Source: Mixophyes australis (lineage: Eukaryota; Chordata; Amphibia; Anura; Limnodynastidae). From it: DNA of 64,000 nt. The notes beneath the pieces are model-generated. The model was not told the DNA's origin, searched no databases, and saw only the letters and a program-made list of their open reading frames with translations. The position numbers and the translations under genes are program-made. Position 1 is the stretch's first letter; every line of letters begins with the position of its first letter. Location of the stretch: NCBI GenBank assembly GCA_036250195.1, contig JAVHZZ010000011.1:55924811-55988810 (forward strand), in the 5' to 3' direction. Of this stretch, positions 33,213 through 44,223 are shown piece by piece.

Positions 33213-33579
33213 GGAGATTATGCTAAAATGTATCCAAATACATATTGTCAGCCAACCAGTAGGAAATTGCTGCATTTTGGTTCACATTTTCTTGAGATAT
33301 CTCTTCTATGTCTTGAATCTGATATCCTTGACTGGAGGATCATTACTTGCAAGTATTTCTCCACTCACAGGTACCTACAGAATACATTGCGCTAGAGAGC
33401 CAGGTTTGGTTTCAACTAGTTTTGGTTCATATTGATTCTGCCGATTCCAAAATTCAGCTGAATTTAAACAACTCACGTTGTAAATCGAATAGAATTGGTC
33501 CAGATTGTAACAAAATTCCCTAATCACAGTTTACTGAATGTAAAGAAGTCAGTCAGAAAGGATCAACAAATGTCACATG
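33213..33579. other. No gene recognised
   Basis: About 370 bp between the L2 and the Gypsy LTR, AT-rich, without repeat ends or conserved motifs I can identify. Confidence 0.5.
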
Positions 33580-34272
33580 TGTTATGCTGGCGGGTCTTGT
33601 TATAAACTTACAGAACAGATGGTAGAGGTCTTTGTCTATAGCAGCCGCTTTTCCTGTAGAGCTTGATGTGCTCACAGGTACTCAAATGCCCCCAGGTCAT
33701 AATTCTGATGTAGTGTAAGTTTATGAGCAACACCACAGCAGACAGGTAGGAGGAGCGAATCCTAAAAGTAGCAAGAAGTCCGAAGGCAGGCCTAGGTCAG
33801 GGGTCCGGAGCAGACAGAATGGTCAGGGATAAGCAATAAGGCCAGGGCTGGCAGAAAACAAAAATATCCAGGAAACGGGTCCAGAGGTCAGGTCAATCAG
33901 CAAACAAGCAGAGTCAAAGTAACGAGTCAAGGCTCGCAACGAAAGGTCAATCCAGAGAATAGCAGGGCACACAGTACACACGAGCAGGTCAGCAAACAGG
34001 AATCCAGAAACCATAACCGGCAGGGAGGCTAAGCCTTCCCTGCCTTTAAATACAGAAAGTGGCCAATAGTGATTAGGTGAGGGGAATGCACTAATAGCCC
34101 CCCCATACTGTGCCTGATTAATTAAAACGATTTGCACAGGCGCCCGGCTAGCCCAGATGCCGGGACGCGTCGCTGAGTATAGAAGCATCCCGGCCGTTGC
34201 CCTGGCAATGGCTGAGATGGAAGTCCTAGAACACAGGTAAGAGCGGGCAGCAGGGAACCACTGCTCGTGACA
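33580..34272 (-). repeat. 3' LTR of Gypsy element
   Basis: 693 bp, TG...CA on the minus strand (TGTCACGAGC to AGCATAACA), homologous to the solo LTR at 988-1690. A polypurine tract AAGGGGGGGTTAC lies next to it on the high side (34273-34285). Confidence 0.85.
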
Positions 34273-34389
34273 GTAACCCCCCCTTGTGAAGGGATTAAGG
34301 AAACTCTGTTACCTTGGCTTGCTGGGAAATTTTCTGAAGAATTTCTTGATAAGTTTGTCAGCGTGTAGGCCTCTCCGAGGACCCCAGGA

Positions 34390-37270
34390 TCATTCATACA
34401 GGCTGCGATTCTTCCACTGTACCAAGAAATGGACTTGTCCCTGGACTCTCTTAGAATACAGAATTTTTTCTATCCCCAATTCCTGGCGTCCATCCAATTC
34501 AAGCGACCAAGTTCTTAGTGGCTGAAGACATCTTAACTGATTTAAATAGAATACAGGTTTGAGAAGGGAACAGTGAAAAGTGTTTGGAATTTTCAGGGAA
34601 TGAGGAAGCTTTAGCCTGAAAGCCACAGGATTAACTTGCTTGCTGATAGAGAAGGGTCTGATGAACTTAGACCCAAGTTTTTTACAGGGTTGTCTGAGCT
34701 TAATCTTGCGAGTAGATACCCAGATCTTCGGACTCACTTTGAAGGAACAAGTTGTACGGTGATGGTCAGCAAACATCTTTGAATAAAACAAGGCTTGCAT
34801 CAAGGCAGATTGAACTTTCTTCCAGTGGAGGGGGTATGTATCCCTTTTGGGGGGTTCACCTTGGACGTCTGTACTTGTGATGTGTGGGTTTTGTATTGTG
34901 GCGGTTGCTGTCTTTTCAGGTGTTTCAGGCATTCCTTTTCCTGTAGATTTGGTCTTTTGTGTGGGTTCTGCTGTGGCGCAACTTCTGGTTTTGTAGGTAT
35001 CTTGGTAGGTACGATCAGAGACAATGTCTGTGGGAATGCCATGGAGCAGAAAGATATGTTGAACGAAGAGTGAGGCTAAACTCTGTGCCCTGGGAAGTCT
35101 AGTCAAGGGAATAAAATGGGACATTTTACTAAATCGATCAATGACTACCCCTATAGTGTTGTGTCTCGCAAAACTTGGAAGGTCTACAATGAAATTCATA
35201 GACAAGTGCATCCAAGGTTTTGAAGGAATAGACAGAGGCACAAGCTGGCCTAAAGGAGAATCTTGTTATTAGCACAGTTCTTACAACACAGAACTAACTT
35301 TCTGACATCTGAGGACAAGGAAGGCCACCAGAGCGTGGAAGAATCTCGGCAGTCTTGGAGATACTGAGATGTCCAGCGGTCTTGCTCTAATGAGCTTCAG
35401 AGAGAACTGCTTTTCTTAGGTGGACTGGAATAAACAGTCGGTTCACCGGAGACTCTTCGGGAGCCAACTTTTGAAATCTGAAAGAGTTTCCCCCAAGTCT
35501 TGGGTTAATCCAGCCTAAATAACGGTAGATGGAATAATAGGCAGTGGTTCAGAAGCAGGTACATGATGTGATCTTAAACTTCTGGATAAGGCATCAAACT
35601 TAATATTCTTGGATCCGGGCCTGTAGGTAATAATGAAATGGAAACGGGTGAAATGGAGCGCCCATTGGGCTTGTCTGGGATTCAACTGTTTTGCAGACTC
35701 AATGAACTGAAGGTTTTTGTGATCGGTAATAACTGAGATGACATGAATGGCCTCTTCCAGCCAATGACGCTATTCTTCAAATGGGCAAGAGTTCCCGATT
35801 GCCACGTCATAATTAGTCTCTGCAACAGAAAATTTGCGGGAAAAGAATGCATGGGGATGTAAACAGTGAGTAGGAGGGTTCTTTTGAGAAAGGATATCAC
35901 CAGCTCCTACCTCAGAGGCATCAACCTTCAACAAGGAGTAAATCCGGATAAGGGTGTCCTAGGACTGGAGCAGAGATGAATTCCCTTTTGAAGGCTTCAA
36001 AAGAGGTTACCACCTCAAAATGACCAAGTACTGGAATCAATTCCCTTACTGGTAAGAGAAACAAATAGGAGCTACTAAATGTGAGAAACCTCAAATAAAT
36101 CTTCAATAATAATTTGCAAAGTCCAAGAACCTCTGGATGGCTCTTAAGTTGTACTCACTCCAGGATGGCTTGGCCTTTGCTTGGATCCATAGAAAATCCA
36201 GTAGGGGATCTTATGTACCCTAAGAAGGATACCTTCTGTACCTCAAATTCACATTTCTCAAGCTTGGCGAAAAGATGGTGGTCATAAAATTTATGTAGAA
36301 CCAGTTTAATATGGAGCCAATGTTGTGACAAGGACAGTGAATATCAAGATATCATTCAAGCATATAACCACAAATTGGCCAAGGAAATCACGGAGTACTT
36401 CGTTAATGAGATCCTGGAATACCATGGGTACATTACAAAGACCAAACGGCATGACCAGGTATTCATAAAAACCAGAATGTGTGTTGAATGCTGTTCTCCA
36501 CTCATCCCCTTCAAGATTATATGCTCCACGGAGATCAATCTTGGTAAAGATGGTGGCAATCTTCAATTGATCAAATAACACTGAGATGAGGGGAAGAGGA
36601 TAGGTGTTTTTAATCGTGATTTTATTAAGACCCGAAAATTGATGCAGCGACGTAGCCCGCCATCTGTATTTGATACAAAGAAACATCCGGCTCCTACCGG
36701 TGACTTTGAAGGCCTAATAAAGTGTTTTTGCAGATTTTCCTCCATATACATTTGCATGGCCTTGGTTTCTGGACTTGAGAGTGCATACAACCTTCCTTTA
36801 GGTCTGGGAATTAACTCAATGGCACAATCAAAGTCACAATGTGGAGGCAGAGTGTTAGCTGCTTTTTTTTATAACACATCCCAAAATTCATGATACTGCG
36901 TGGGAAGCTCTTTTTGAAGAAGGCTGCATCACCCGGAGGGGCAAAGTCAGACAGGCCTGAAAACAATAAAAGCTCCATTGAGTAATTTTCCCTTTAGCCC
37001 AATCCACTACATGGTTATGGAGATAATACTAGGTCATCCCTGGCTCTAATGGCACAGAATGACAATTAATGAGGTAGGACAGAGTTTCTGAGTGAAGGGC
37101 TCCCACTGTTAACTGCAGCGGGGGTGTTACAGAAGAAATCTTGTTGCCTGCCAATGGACCTCCATTGAGGCCACAGACTGTAATAGCAGAATCAAGTCTA
37201 ATAGAAGGAATCTCAGAGGAATGAGCAAATCCGCTGTTCAGATAGTTACCAGTGGCACCACTATCCAAAA
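34390..37270 (-). pseudogene. Gypsy pol (protease, RT, RNase H, integrase, chromodomain)
   Basis: Protease DSGAT (~37265). RT blocks at 36790-36306 include DLRGAYN and MPFGLCNVP; the catalytic box reads CLNDILIF where YLDD is expected, so the first catalytic Asp is lost. RNase H segments lie at ~35900-35560 (for example ITKTF/ITDHKN and NPRQAQWA). The integrase core keeps the first D regions (VIDRFSK, DIVSDR), but ~34840-35010 holds an unrelated Pro/Thr/Lys-rich stretch instead of the segment with the catalytic Glu, still in frame. The open block 35241-34390 ends in a chromodomain (ILYSKRVQGQVHFLVQWKN). Several stops separate the blocks. Confidence 0.85.
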
Positions 37271-37387
37271 AGAACGTGAACAGTGAGTGATATGTGCAGG
37301 AACAAAGACTGCATTTTTGAAGGAGATGATCTGCAGACTTTGGGCGAACTCCCCCTCATTTCCTAGGCCAGCTCTTTTGCCAGTTTA

Positions 37388-37905
37388 TTAGGGCAGGAGT
37401 TGGAAAAGTGACCTTTGATGCCACAGTAAAGACAGAGACCTCGAGTCCGTCTTCTGTGTTTTTCCTCTGGTGAGAGACGAGAGGCACCCAATTGCATAGG
37501 CTCTTCCGTGTCCAATGGTGCAGAAACAAAAGCAGATTATGAATAAGAAGGACTTTCCTTTACTGCCTTTCTCTTCTTGACTCATCTGTCAATTTATATG
37601 GGGAGTTGCATAAGGGTCTCCAAAGATGTTGGAGTAAGACACTGTACAAGAGCATCTTTCTTCTGTTTCGACAAACCTAAGCGAAATTGACTGCGTAACG
37701 CTGGATCGTTCCTTTTGCTGTCAGAAGACCATCACCTAAATTCAGCACAGTATTCCACAGCGGAGCGCCAACCTAGCTTCTAGGCCCTGAGTTGAGCCTC
37801 AGCCGAGGTCACACGCTCCGAGTTGTCATATAGCAGACCAAAGGCCATAAAGAAAGCATTCACAGATTGCAGGGTTAGACTTGTCGGGACCAACCGAGAA
37901 GTGAT
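37388..37905 (-). pseudogene. Gypsy gag remnant
   Basis: In one minus frame the segment reads RVTSAEAQLRA, RRSAVEYCAEFR-like residues and LRSQFRLGLS, the conserved core of chromodomain-Gypsy Gag. It is followed by LETLMQLPI and a zinc-knuckle-like [14 protein letters not shown] at ~37430. Internal stops are present, and the N-terminal part is deleted up to the LTR remnant. Confidence 0.75.
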
Positions 37906-38051
37906 GTCCCAGCTGTTGTCATGACAGCCGGGACACAGGTAAGAGCAGGCGGCGGGGAGCCACCCGCTCTTAAAATGTCTGTAGCCTTATAAAAGGAGCT
38001 TACAATTTGTTCAATTTTTTTTTTACACTTCTTTTTCCTGGATTGTTCTAG

Positions 38052-38122
38052 GGGAAAAGAATACTACTATTCGTGTCTGGGATATGACAGGAGACGTGAT
38101 TTATCAGCAATCTGGCTTCTGA
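38052..38122 (+). CDS. Last coding exon of a WD40-repeat protein
   Basis: A long T-rich tract and tag acceptor (38049-38051) precede a frame encoding EKNTTIRVWDMTGDVIYQQ, ending at TGA 38120-38122. The T-x-RVWD pattern is the end of a WD40 repeat, and the protein stops just after closing the strand, as in many WD40 proteins whose final blade is C-terminal. A poly(A) signal follows at 38329. The exon starts in phase 1 (two bases complete a codon). This is the best evidence for a host gene here. The gene runs on the plus strand, and its preceding introns may hold much of the upstream transposon load. I do not recognise which WD40 gene it is. Confidence 0.6.
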
Positions 38123-38328
38123 CTATTTTAATCTTCATCTTCACTTTTGTACATTTCAGCTGCTCTATTTTGTACACACTGACTGGCAAAAAACATCGAT
38201 ATTTATTTAATTATCACTAGTTAGTCTATAAATCCACTCGAATTAAACCACTTTTTGTTTTGGAAAGACCCAATTTTAAGTTTATCTTATTGACTGTCAT
38301 CACTCGATAGAGAATGATGACTTGTGTG

Positions 38329-38334
38329 AATAAA
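38329..38334 (+). promoter_or_regulatory. AATAAA poly(A) signal of the WD40 gene
   Basis: AATAAA lies 207 bp after the TGA of the WD40 exon, a plausible 3' UTR length. A T/G-rich stretch follows. Confidence 0.5.
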
Positions 38335-40215
38335 AAGTTTGATCTTTCTTCAAGCCAAAGAGATGATTTTGCAGATATAAGTGAAACCCATTTCATTATT
38401 GAATGACTAGCCCATGTTTGAATGATAATCTCTATCAGTCCCTTTTTCAAATCATGTCACAAAGCTTTCTTTATTTAGTCACATCTTTTATCGTATTGAG
38501 GGCATTAAGTCAGGTCCTAGTAGCGGTAAACAAATACTTCTGAAATTACAATTTAGTGCCAGTAACTGTTCACAGCAGTTTGAGAATGATCATAAACAAA
38601 CGATAAGCCTAAGGGGTAAATTTACCAAGCTGCGGGTTAAAAACATTCTACAAAATGACAGCTAGAATCTGATTGTAAGGAAAAGTAAAAGAAAAATAGT
38701 GTCGCCAAGGAAAAACAGTTTGTAATGTCATCCTTGATCCAGTATATGAAAAGGCATCATAGTCTTCTTTGGGAGAAACGCGCAATAACTGAGAAACCAG
38801 ATGGCAGTTTCAAAAATAAAAATTATTATTATTAAAATTTTACCTATAGTATTGTTGTTCGTGTTAATGGTGACAAGGGTAATGATAATGTACATCAGGT
38901 GTTGTAAAATCAGTCAGAGACCAAAAGCCCAAAAATATCTATAGATACCGCAAAGAGCCAACTTTACCTTTTATATATTTGTACATATACACAGTATAAA
39001 CACACACATACATACAGTACACACATACATTGAAAATATAACAATTTATAATACCTTGCCAAGCAAAAATGACATATCTAACATTGCCAAAATGTTCAGA
39101 ATAATCATCAAATCAGCACTACTCCGCAGTGCATATTTCATACCTTACTGCTGTGTCCAGTAGATGAGGATTCAAATGAATACTTAGTCTTTTCACAGAG
39201 CTCACACTGCTTCCGTATCCACAGTCGCTGTGAAGGTAGCTGATGAAGTGGACATAGCAAAAAAAGTAATACATGGACAACATGCCCCACAAGCCCTTTA
39301 CATGCACATCAGCTTTCCTATGTCATCAGAGCTCTCCACATGCCATCAAATCTACCAACATGGCCCAGAAATGCCCATCAGATATCCCCACATATCCATC
39401 AGCCTGTCCAAATGCCCATCACATGCCATCAGACCTCCCCACATGCCCCTTACACGCCAATCAACCTCACCTCATGCCATCAGTTCTATCCACATTCCCC
39501 ATACATGCCTTCAGATTACAAATGCCCCTTACTTACCTCTCACACCTCCCACTTTTAGCTGCTGGACCCCTCGCAGAGGAAGGTGAGAGAGCACACTACA
39601 TGCTCTCCTCCTCCTTCCGTGACACTCTGAACTCCTCTGTTGTGCGCAGGAGGTCACGTGAGGAGACTGTTCTCGGTTAGTTGAACAGCCTAATTTTTTC
39701 TGATCTGCATCTGCCAGAGCCCGGAGCATTATGCTTCAGTGATGCTCCCACCAGGAACCTCATTTCAAAGATCAAAGACCGGCATGCGTCTCGAGAGCTG
39801 TGGGTTGGCCAACGCTTATGTACATTTGATTATTGTTGGACTGAAGCTGCACCTGCTAACAATTGCAAAGTGAAAACTATAAGTTCTCAGTTATCATCAT
39901 ATAATGCTTATATTAATTACTGTGATAATTACAAACTAGCAATATAAGCAATTACAAACTGACACTATGGCTGTCAATCATAACTGCTGTAAATATTAGA
40001 GGAAAAAAGAACAAACGGATACTTCCTACATGCTAAAAGACAGTTGTTGTCAGTACTTCTTCTTAATGAAAACATGAGGTTTTGGTTCATATTTTTATAC
40101 AAACATTTAAGCCTGCATCCAAGTGTCAAGGGTACCTCATTGTATACAGATCCTGCCCTGACCTATATGCTGCAAACACCAATTGGGAGCACATATTAAA
40201 TGCGTATGCTATTAA
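38335..40215. other. No gene recognised; degenerate minisatellite
   Basis: Mostly AT-rich non-coding DNA. At ~39280-39560 an imperfect array of ~30-bp units built on catgccatcag and cccacatgcccc gives long spurious frames rich in His/Pro/Ser. No other element could be assigned. Confidence 0.5.
39280..39560. repeat. Degenerate ~30-bp minisatellite
   Basis: Repeated blocks of catgcc-atcag and ccccacatgcccctt with variable spacing. Open frames in two plus-strand phases are a by-product. Confidence 0.6.
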
Positions 40216-40220
40216 ATTAA

Positions 40221-42163
40221 TGTCAGGGCTGTGTCACAATCTCACTTGGAAAAGAATGGACATATACTTGCCAGCAGTTAGGCACAAGCCAGCTGGAGCA
40301 CAAGTAGAGAGTAGTGTGGGTAGCAGAGGTTAGAACCGGCAGATCCCAACCAAACTTAAACATGAGGCAGAAGATTCATCAGGAATATGCAGAAATCGGA
40401 ACCAGGATATCAAGTATGAATGCAACCAGGAAGGAACTAGAACAATAGGACACAGAAATCAGGAACAGCCTGAAGTTGTGAGACCTAATACTCTGGCATT
40501 GGAGTGGTACCACAGTTTGCCTTATATACGAAATTCAATAAGCATGCTGACAGTCAGGGACGTCACTTGATGATTAACTGCTGTCGAATCACCAGATACC
40601 TCTCTGACCATTCCCTCCTCGACCCTCTCCAATCTGGTTACCGCCCTCTCCACTCCACTGAAACTGCCCTGGCCAAAAGTTACCAATGACCTCCTATTAG
40701 CCAAATCCATGGGTCACTTCTCCATACTCATCCTCCTTGACCTCGCCGCGGCCTTTGATACCGTGGATCACCCCCTCCTTCTGCAAGCTCTTCTCTCTCT
40801 CGGCCTCTCTGGCTCAGTGCATGCCTGGTTCTGCTCTTACCTCGCTAACCGCACCTTCTCTGTCTCCATGTCTGGCTCCTCTTCCACCCCCTCCCCTCTC
40901 CCGGTTGGCATCCCCCAGGGCTCTGTTCTCGGCCCCCTTCTCTTTTTGCTCTACACATCCTCCCTCGGTGCTCTTATCACCTCCTTTGATCTTCAGTATC
41001 ACCTTTATGCTGACAACATTCAACTCTACATCTCTTCTCCTCTCTCTTCCACTCTCCTCTCTCGTGTATCTGACTGCCTCTCCGCCATCTCCTCCTGGAT
41101 GTCCTCGCGCTTTCTCAACATCAATATCTCTAAAACTGAACTTATTGTCTTCCCTCCCGCCAGACTCCCCTCCCATCACAACCTCTCTATCGTTGTCAAT
41201 AACACTACCATCTCCTCTGTCACCCAACTCCGATGCCTAGGTGTCACTCTTGACTCCTCTCCCTCCTTCACCCCCATATCCAATCCCTTGCCCAAGCCTG
41301 TCGCTTCCAACTGCGCAACAACGCCCGCATCCGGCCCTTCCTCTCTCAAGATGCCACCAAAACAATCATCCACTCTCTCATCATCTCCCGCCTCGATTAC
41401 TGCAACCTGCTCCTCACTGGCCTCCCCCTCTCCCATCTTGCCCCCCTCCGCTCCGTTCTCAATGCGGCTGCTCGACTCATCTTTCTCTCACGCCGCTCAT
41501 CCTCAACCTCCCCTCTCTACCACGCCCTACACTGGCTCCCCTTCCCCTACAGGATCCTTTTCAAACTCCTCACCACCACTTATAAAGCTCTCTCCCAGTC
41601 TACTGCCCCCTATATCTCTAACCTCCTCACCACTTATACTCCGGTCCGCTCCCTGTGCTCGGCCAATGACCGTCGCCTCTCCTCCACTCTGATCACCTCT
41701 TTCCACTCTAGAATCCAGGACTTCTGCCGAGCTGCCCCCATACACTGGAGTGACCTCCCTCGCTCCATCCGTCTCTCTCCCAACCTGTGCTCCTTCAAAC
41801 GGGCACTTAAAACCCACCTGTTCCTTAAAGCCTACCAACCAGCCAGCTAACCCCTCATCCACTCTTTTCGTTCTCCCTCTCTCCCCTGGCCCCTCTCTTC
41901 TCTCCCCCTGCTTCACTGGCTCCCTTTCATGCCTGTTTTTGTTTCACCCTCCCTTAGGATGTAAGCTCTTATGAGCAGGGCCCCTCCTCCCCTCCTGTCT
42001 CCATACCGGTTCTTCTGCTCTGTCTTTACTCCGTATGTCTTCCTGCAGTTCCTGAAGCATTGGTACTTTGTGTTTATTGTTCTGTACTTTGTCACCCTGT
42101 TTTGTACTATTGTTTGTACTGTGTACGGCGCTGCGGAAACCTTGTGGTACCCAACAAATAAAG

Positions 42164-42198
<35 letters not shown>

Positions 42199-42343
42199 CT
42201 GATGATAGGAAGCACTAAAGTCATGTCCCGTTGCTTAGCAATCGACGCCTGCACAATCCGGCTGATGGGGCACCTGAAAAGCACTAAGGGAGGAAGGCGC
42301 TCATCCATGCGGCAGAGAAGGTAAGAAGGGATGGCATCTGACA
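40221..42343 (-). mobile_element. Gypsy-type LTR split by an L2 insertion
   Basis: The outer ends are TGTCAGGG at 40221 and ATCTGACA at 42343, matching TG...CA termini with a TGTCAG/CTGACA inverted repeat. Left part 40221-40582, right part 42196-42343, with the L2 between. A purine tract (AGTAAGGGTGC on the minus strand) abuts the high end, and a chromodomain remnant follows at 42410, so this is the 3' LTR of a minus-strand Gypsy element. Related LTR sequence occurs at ~42960 and ~47225. Confidence 0.7.
40583..42195 (+). mobile_element. L2 LINE, 5'-truncated, long open RT
   Basis: Encodes the RT and C-terminal region of an L2-type non-LTR element. Recognisable are the [10 protein letters not shown] block, [13 protein letters not shown], the catalytic box as YADNIQLY, and a C-terminal LKTHLFLKAYQPAS end. 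One frame is open 40709-41281; a frameshift near 41280 moves the C-terminal half into another frame. The second catalytic Asp of YADD is Asn. The 3' end (gtacggcgctgcggaaacc...aaataaagtataat) finishes in (AAT)n. The endonuclease is absent. It is less decayed than the copy at 30776, so it is probably younger. Confidence 0.88.
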
Positions 42344-42409
42344 GCACCCTTACTCTTAAAGATACATCCATGATCAGCCAAGCCTCTTCTCTGAAAGAAT
42401 TTTCTCTTG

Positions 42410-42560
42410 AATTTGTCCAAAATGCATGGGGAATGAACTTCTTTTGCATTGACCCACAATCTATCTTCAGAACCACAGTCCTCGTTGAGTAAACACTGAA
42501 GTTTACCTTTGAGAATCCGGGACTCTAAGAGTTACTTGACCTCAAAAACTCCTCTCCAAA
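42410..42560 (-). pseudogene. Gypsy integrase chromodomain remnant
   Basis: The minus-strand frame reads SRILKGKLQCLLNEDCG and then SEDRLWVNAKEVHSP, matching the chromodomain pattern (L-x-YLVHW-x-G-x-x-x-x-x-SW) at the end of Gypsy pol, though the aromatic cage is degraded. It directly precedes the LTR at 42343. The rest of this copy is lost beyond ~42560, where a MITE begins. Confidence 0.65.
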
Positions 42561-42565
42561 CTAGG

Positions 42566-42705
42566 GGCCTGATTCATTAAGGATCTTAACTTGAGAATCT
42601 TCTTATTTCAGTCACCTGGACAAAACCATGTTACACTGCAAGGGGTGCAAATTAGTATCCTTTTTTTCACATAAGTTAAATACTGCCTGTTTTTTCATGT
42701 AGCTA
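42566..42705. repeat. Half of the palindromic MITE
   Basis: Starts gcctgattcattaagg and contains the same arm as 1-80 (gcaaggggtgcaaatta and taaatactgcctgttttttc). Only one arm is present here, so the element is truncated at ~42705, where it meets a GC-rich segment (42760-42840) with a poly-C run. Confidence 0.65.
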
Positions 42706-42959
42706 CCCCTCCCCCCAACCCACCACACCCCATGGATGCAATACTGGCCGAATACTACTGTCGGCCGCATCGCGTGACAAGTGATGCGGCCGTCTGTGCC
42801 CCCCCCCCCGGGCTGCAACCTGCCAGCCCGCGCCTGCTTGCAGACATTGGAGAAACTGGGCCTGATTCTTGCCGATCCACCCGTATTGGTAGATATTGAA
42901 GTATAAAAAAAGCTGATGGTTCTCCAACACCGTCCATATCTTTTCAGGGCCAGAGTATA

Positions 42960-43230
42960 CTGCCACAAACTTGCTTGGAAAATAGTGGATGTATACCTGC
43001 CAGTGGTTGGCACTACTGAGCAAAGAGGTGCAGAGTCTATCATGTCCCAAATGTGCCCCAGGACCCACGCAAGGAGGTTTGGTCTTCGCTACATCAGTTG
43101 TGGCGATCGCGGCCTTCTATGCCAATTGCTAGTGATGCAGCTGGAACATAAGTAGAGAATAGTCTGAGTAGCTGAGGTCAGAACCTGGAAATCCAAACAG
43201 AACTAAAACATGGAGGCAGAAGAATAGTCT
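42960..43230 (-). repeat. Gypsy-type LTR fragment
   Basis: Aligns by eye with 40230-40380: shared blocks include cttgcttggaaaa, gtatacctgccag, agctggaacataagtagaga and aaacatggaggcagaaga. Ends are not defined. Confidence 0.55.
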
Positions 43231-43485
43231 AATGAGACTGGGCCTTACATTGAGAATTTTTGGCCAGCCCGGTTTGTCATTCAGTGGGCCAATTGAACAA
43301 CAGCAGCCCACTCGGTTATTAAACACCATCTGGTGACCTGATCCAGTATTGTTGTGGTGGCCAGAAAGTGTGAAACAGCTATGGACCCTGTGACATCAAA
43401 AAAGAGTGGATGATGTTAAAAACAGGAGGATCAGAACTATATATACATTCAGGAGGTGAACTGTGCCTGTTTACTGACTATTTCT

Positions 43486-43612
43486 CTCCATCTGGGGGAC
43501 ACTCCTTAACCATGGGGTTGAGTCGGGGGGAGGAGTCTGGCACCCAAAGAGTTAACTTTTTTCAGCTGACAGCATATCACCCCCACCAAATCCCCACATA
43601 CCTCAGTTTGAA
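43486..43612. repeat. Left inverted terminal repeat of DIRS
   Basis: Its reverse complement is found at 45368-45510 with few changes (shared cores: catctgggggacactcc, ggcacccaaagagttaac, gctgacagcatatcaccccc). The outermost ~25 bp of the right repeat have no counterpart here, as expected for DIRS left ends, which are completed from the internal complementary region. Confidence 0.88.
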
Positions 43613-43639
43613 TTGGGTGCCCTTGGAAGAAGGTCGCAC

Positions 43640-44030
43640 CTGAAGAGCTCCAGGACAAGTTGAGGTTCTAGATGGAGTGGACAGGCAGCATCCTGTCAGA
43701 CAAGAGGCTGTCAGTAGCCAGGTCTTTGAAGCTGCTGGGAAAGATGGTGACATCTTTCGTGACCTTACCCTGAGCAGGGTTCCACCACAGAGGAGCATTC
43801 CCGTGTTCGAGGTACCAGTGGAGGAGGTAGGTCCTCAGCTGGTGTTTGCTGGACAAAAACCAAACAAGAGACAGGAAAGTCCCAGAGTTCTGCGCAAGAA
43901 CAAGGGATCCACTGGTAGTGGACGTCCTAGCAAGGCCTTGGGGCTGCAGGTAAATCCTGCCCCACAGGGTCCCGTGGAGAGTCCGTCCGGAGGATCGTCC
44001 AGTCTTTCTGGTAGTGAAGAGATCAGCTGA
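43640..44030 (+). pseudogene. DIRS RT/RNase H remnant
   Basis: Plus-strand frames include RLSVARSLKLLGKMV, which fits the connection region after RT in DIRS elements (S-x-R-x-x-LLGKM). A 117-codon open frame (43677-44030) in another phase has no recognisable domain. The catalytic RT core is missing. Confidence 0.5.
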
Positions 44031-44187
44031 CCCTGGGACAGTTCTTGCGTCAGAGGCTGAACCAGCTGTATTTAATGGCAGGGCCTTAGAATCCAGTCTG
44101 TGGAGAGTGAGAGGGTTCTCGGGGGGTGTAATAGGCACTTTCCTGAATGCCAGAAGCCAGTTTCAGCCAGAATTTACCACCATATTT

Positions 44188-44219
<32 letters not shown>

Positions 44220-44223
<4 letters not shown>

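Larger units (their letters stand above)
33580..37975 (-). mobile_element. Gypsy retrotransposon with chromodomain, decayed
   Basis: Order on the minus strand: truncated 5' LTR remnant (37906-37975), gag, protease, RT, RNase H, integrase with C-terminal chromodomain, polypurine tract, full 3' LTR (33580-34272). The 5' LTR is reduced to ~70 bp whose sequence (acacaggtaagagc..ggcgggga) matches the start of the 3' LTR. Stops and frameshifts occur throughout. No right-hand target duplication survives because of the 5' truncation; the left flank is acatg. Confidence 0.88.

Noticed and set aside
39230..39680. His/Pro-rich open frames
   Set aside because: By-product of a degenerate ~30-bp minisatellite; two frames are open at once and no domain is present.
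40737..41585. Pro/Ser-rich proteins in alternative frames over the L2
   Set aside because: Shadow frames of the C/T-rich L2 RT coding sequence, which has clear RT motifs in its own frame.
41944..42198. Poly-Leu/Tyr membrane-like peptide on the minus strand
   Set aside because: It is a translation of the L2's (TAA)n tail.
43410..43643. Plus-strand ORF over the left DIRS repeat, matched by a minus ORF at 45282-45623
   Set aside because: The two peptides match only because the terminal repeats are inverted copies; this is repeat sequence, not a duplicated gene.
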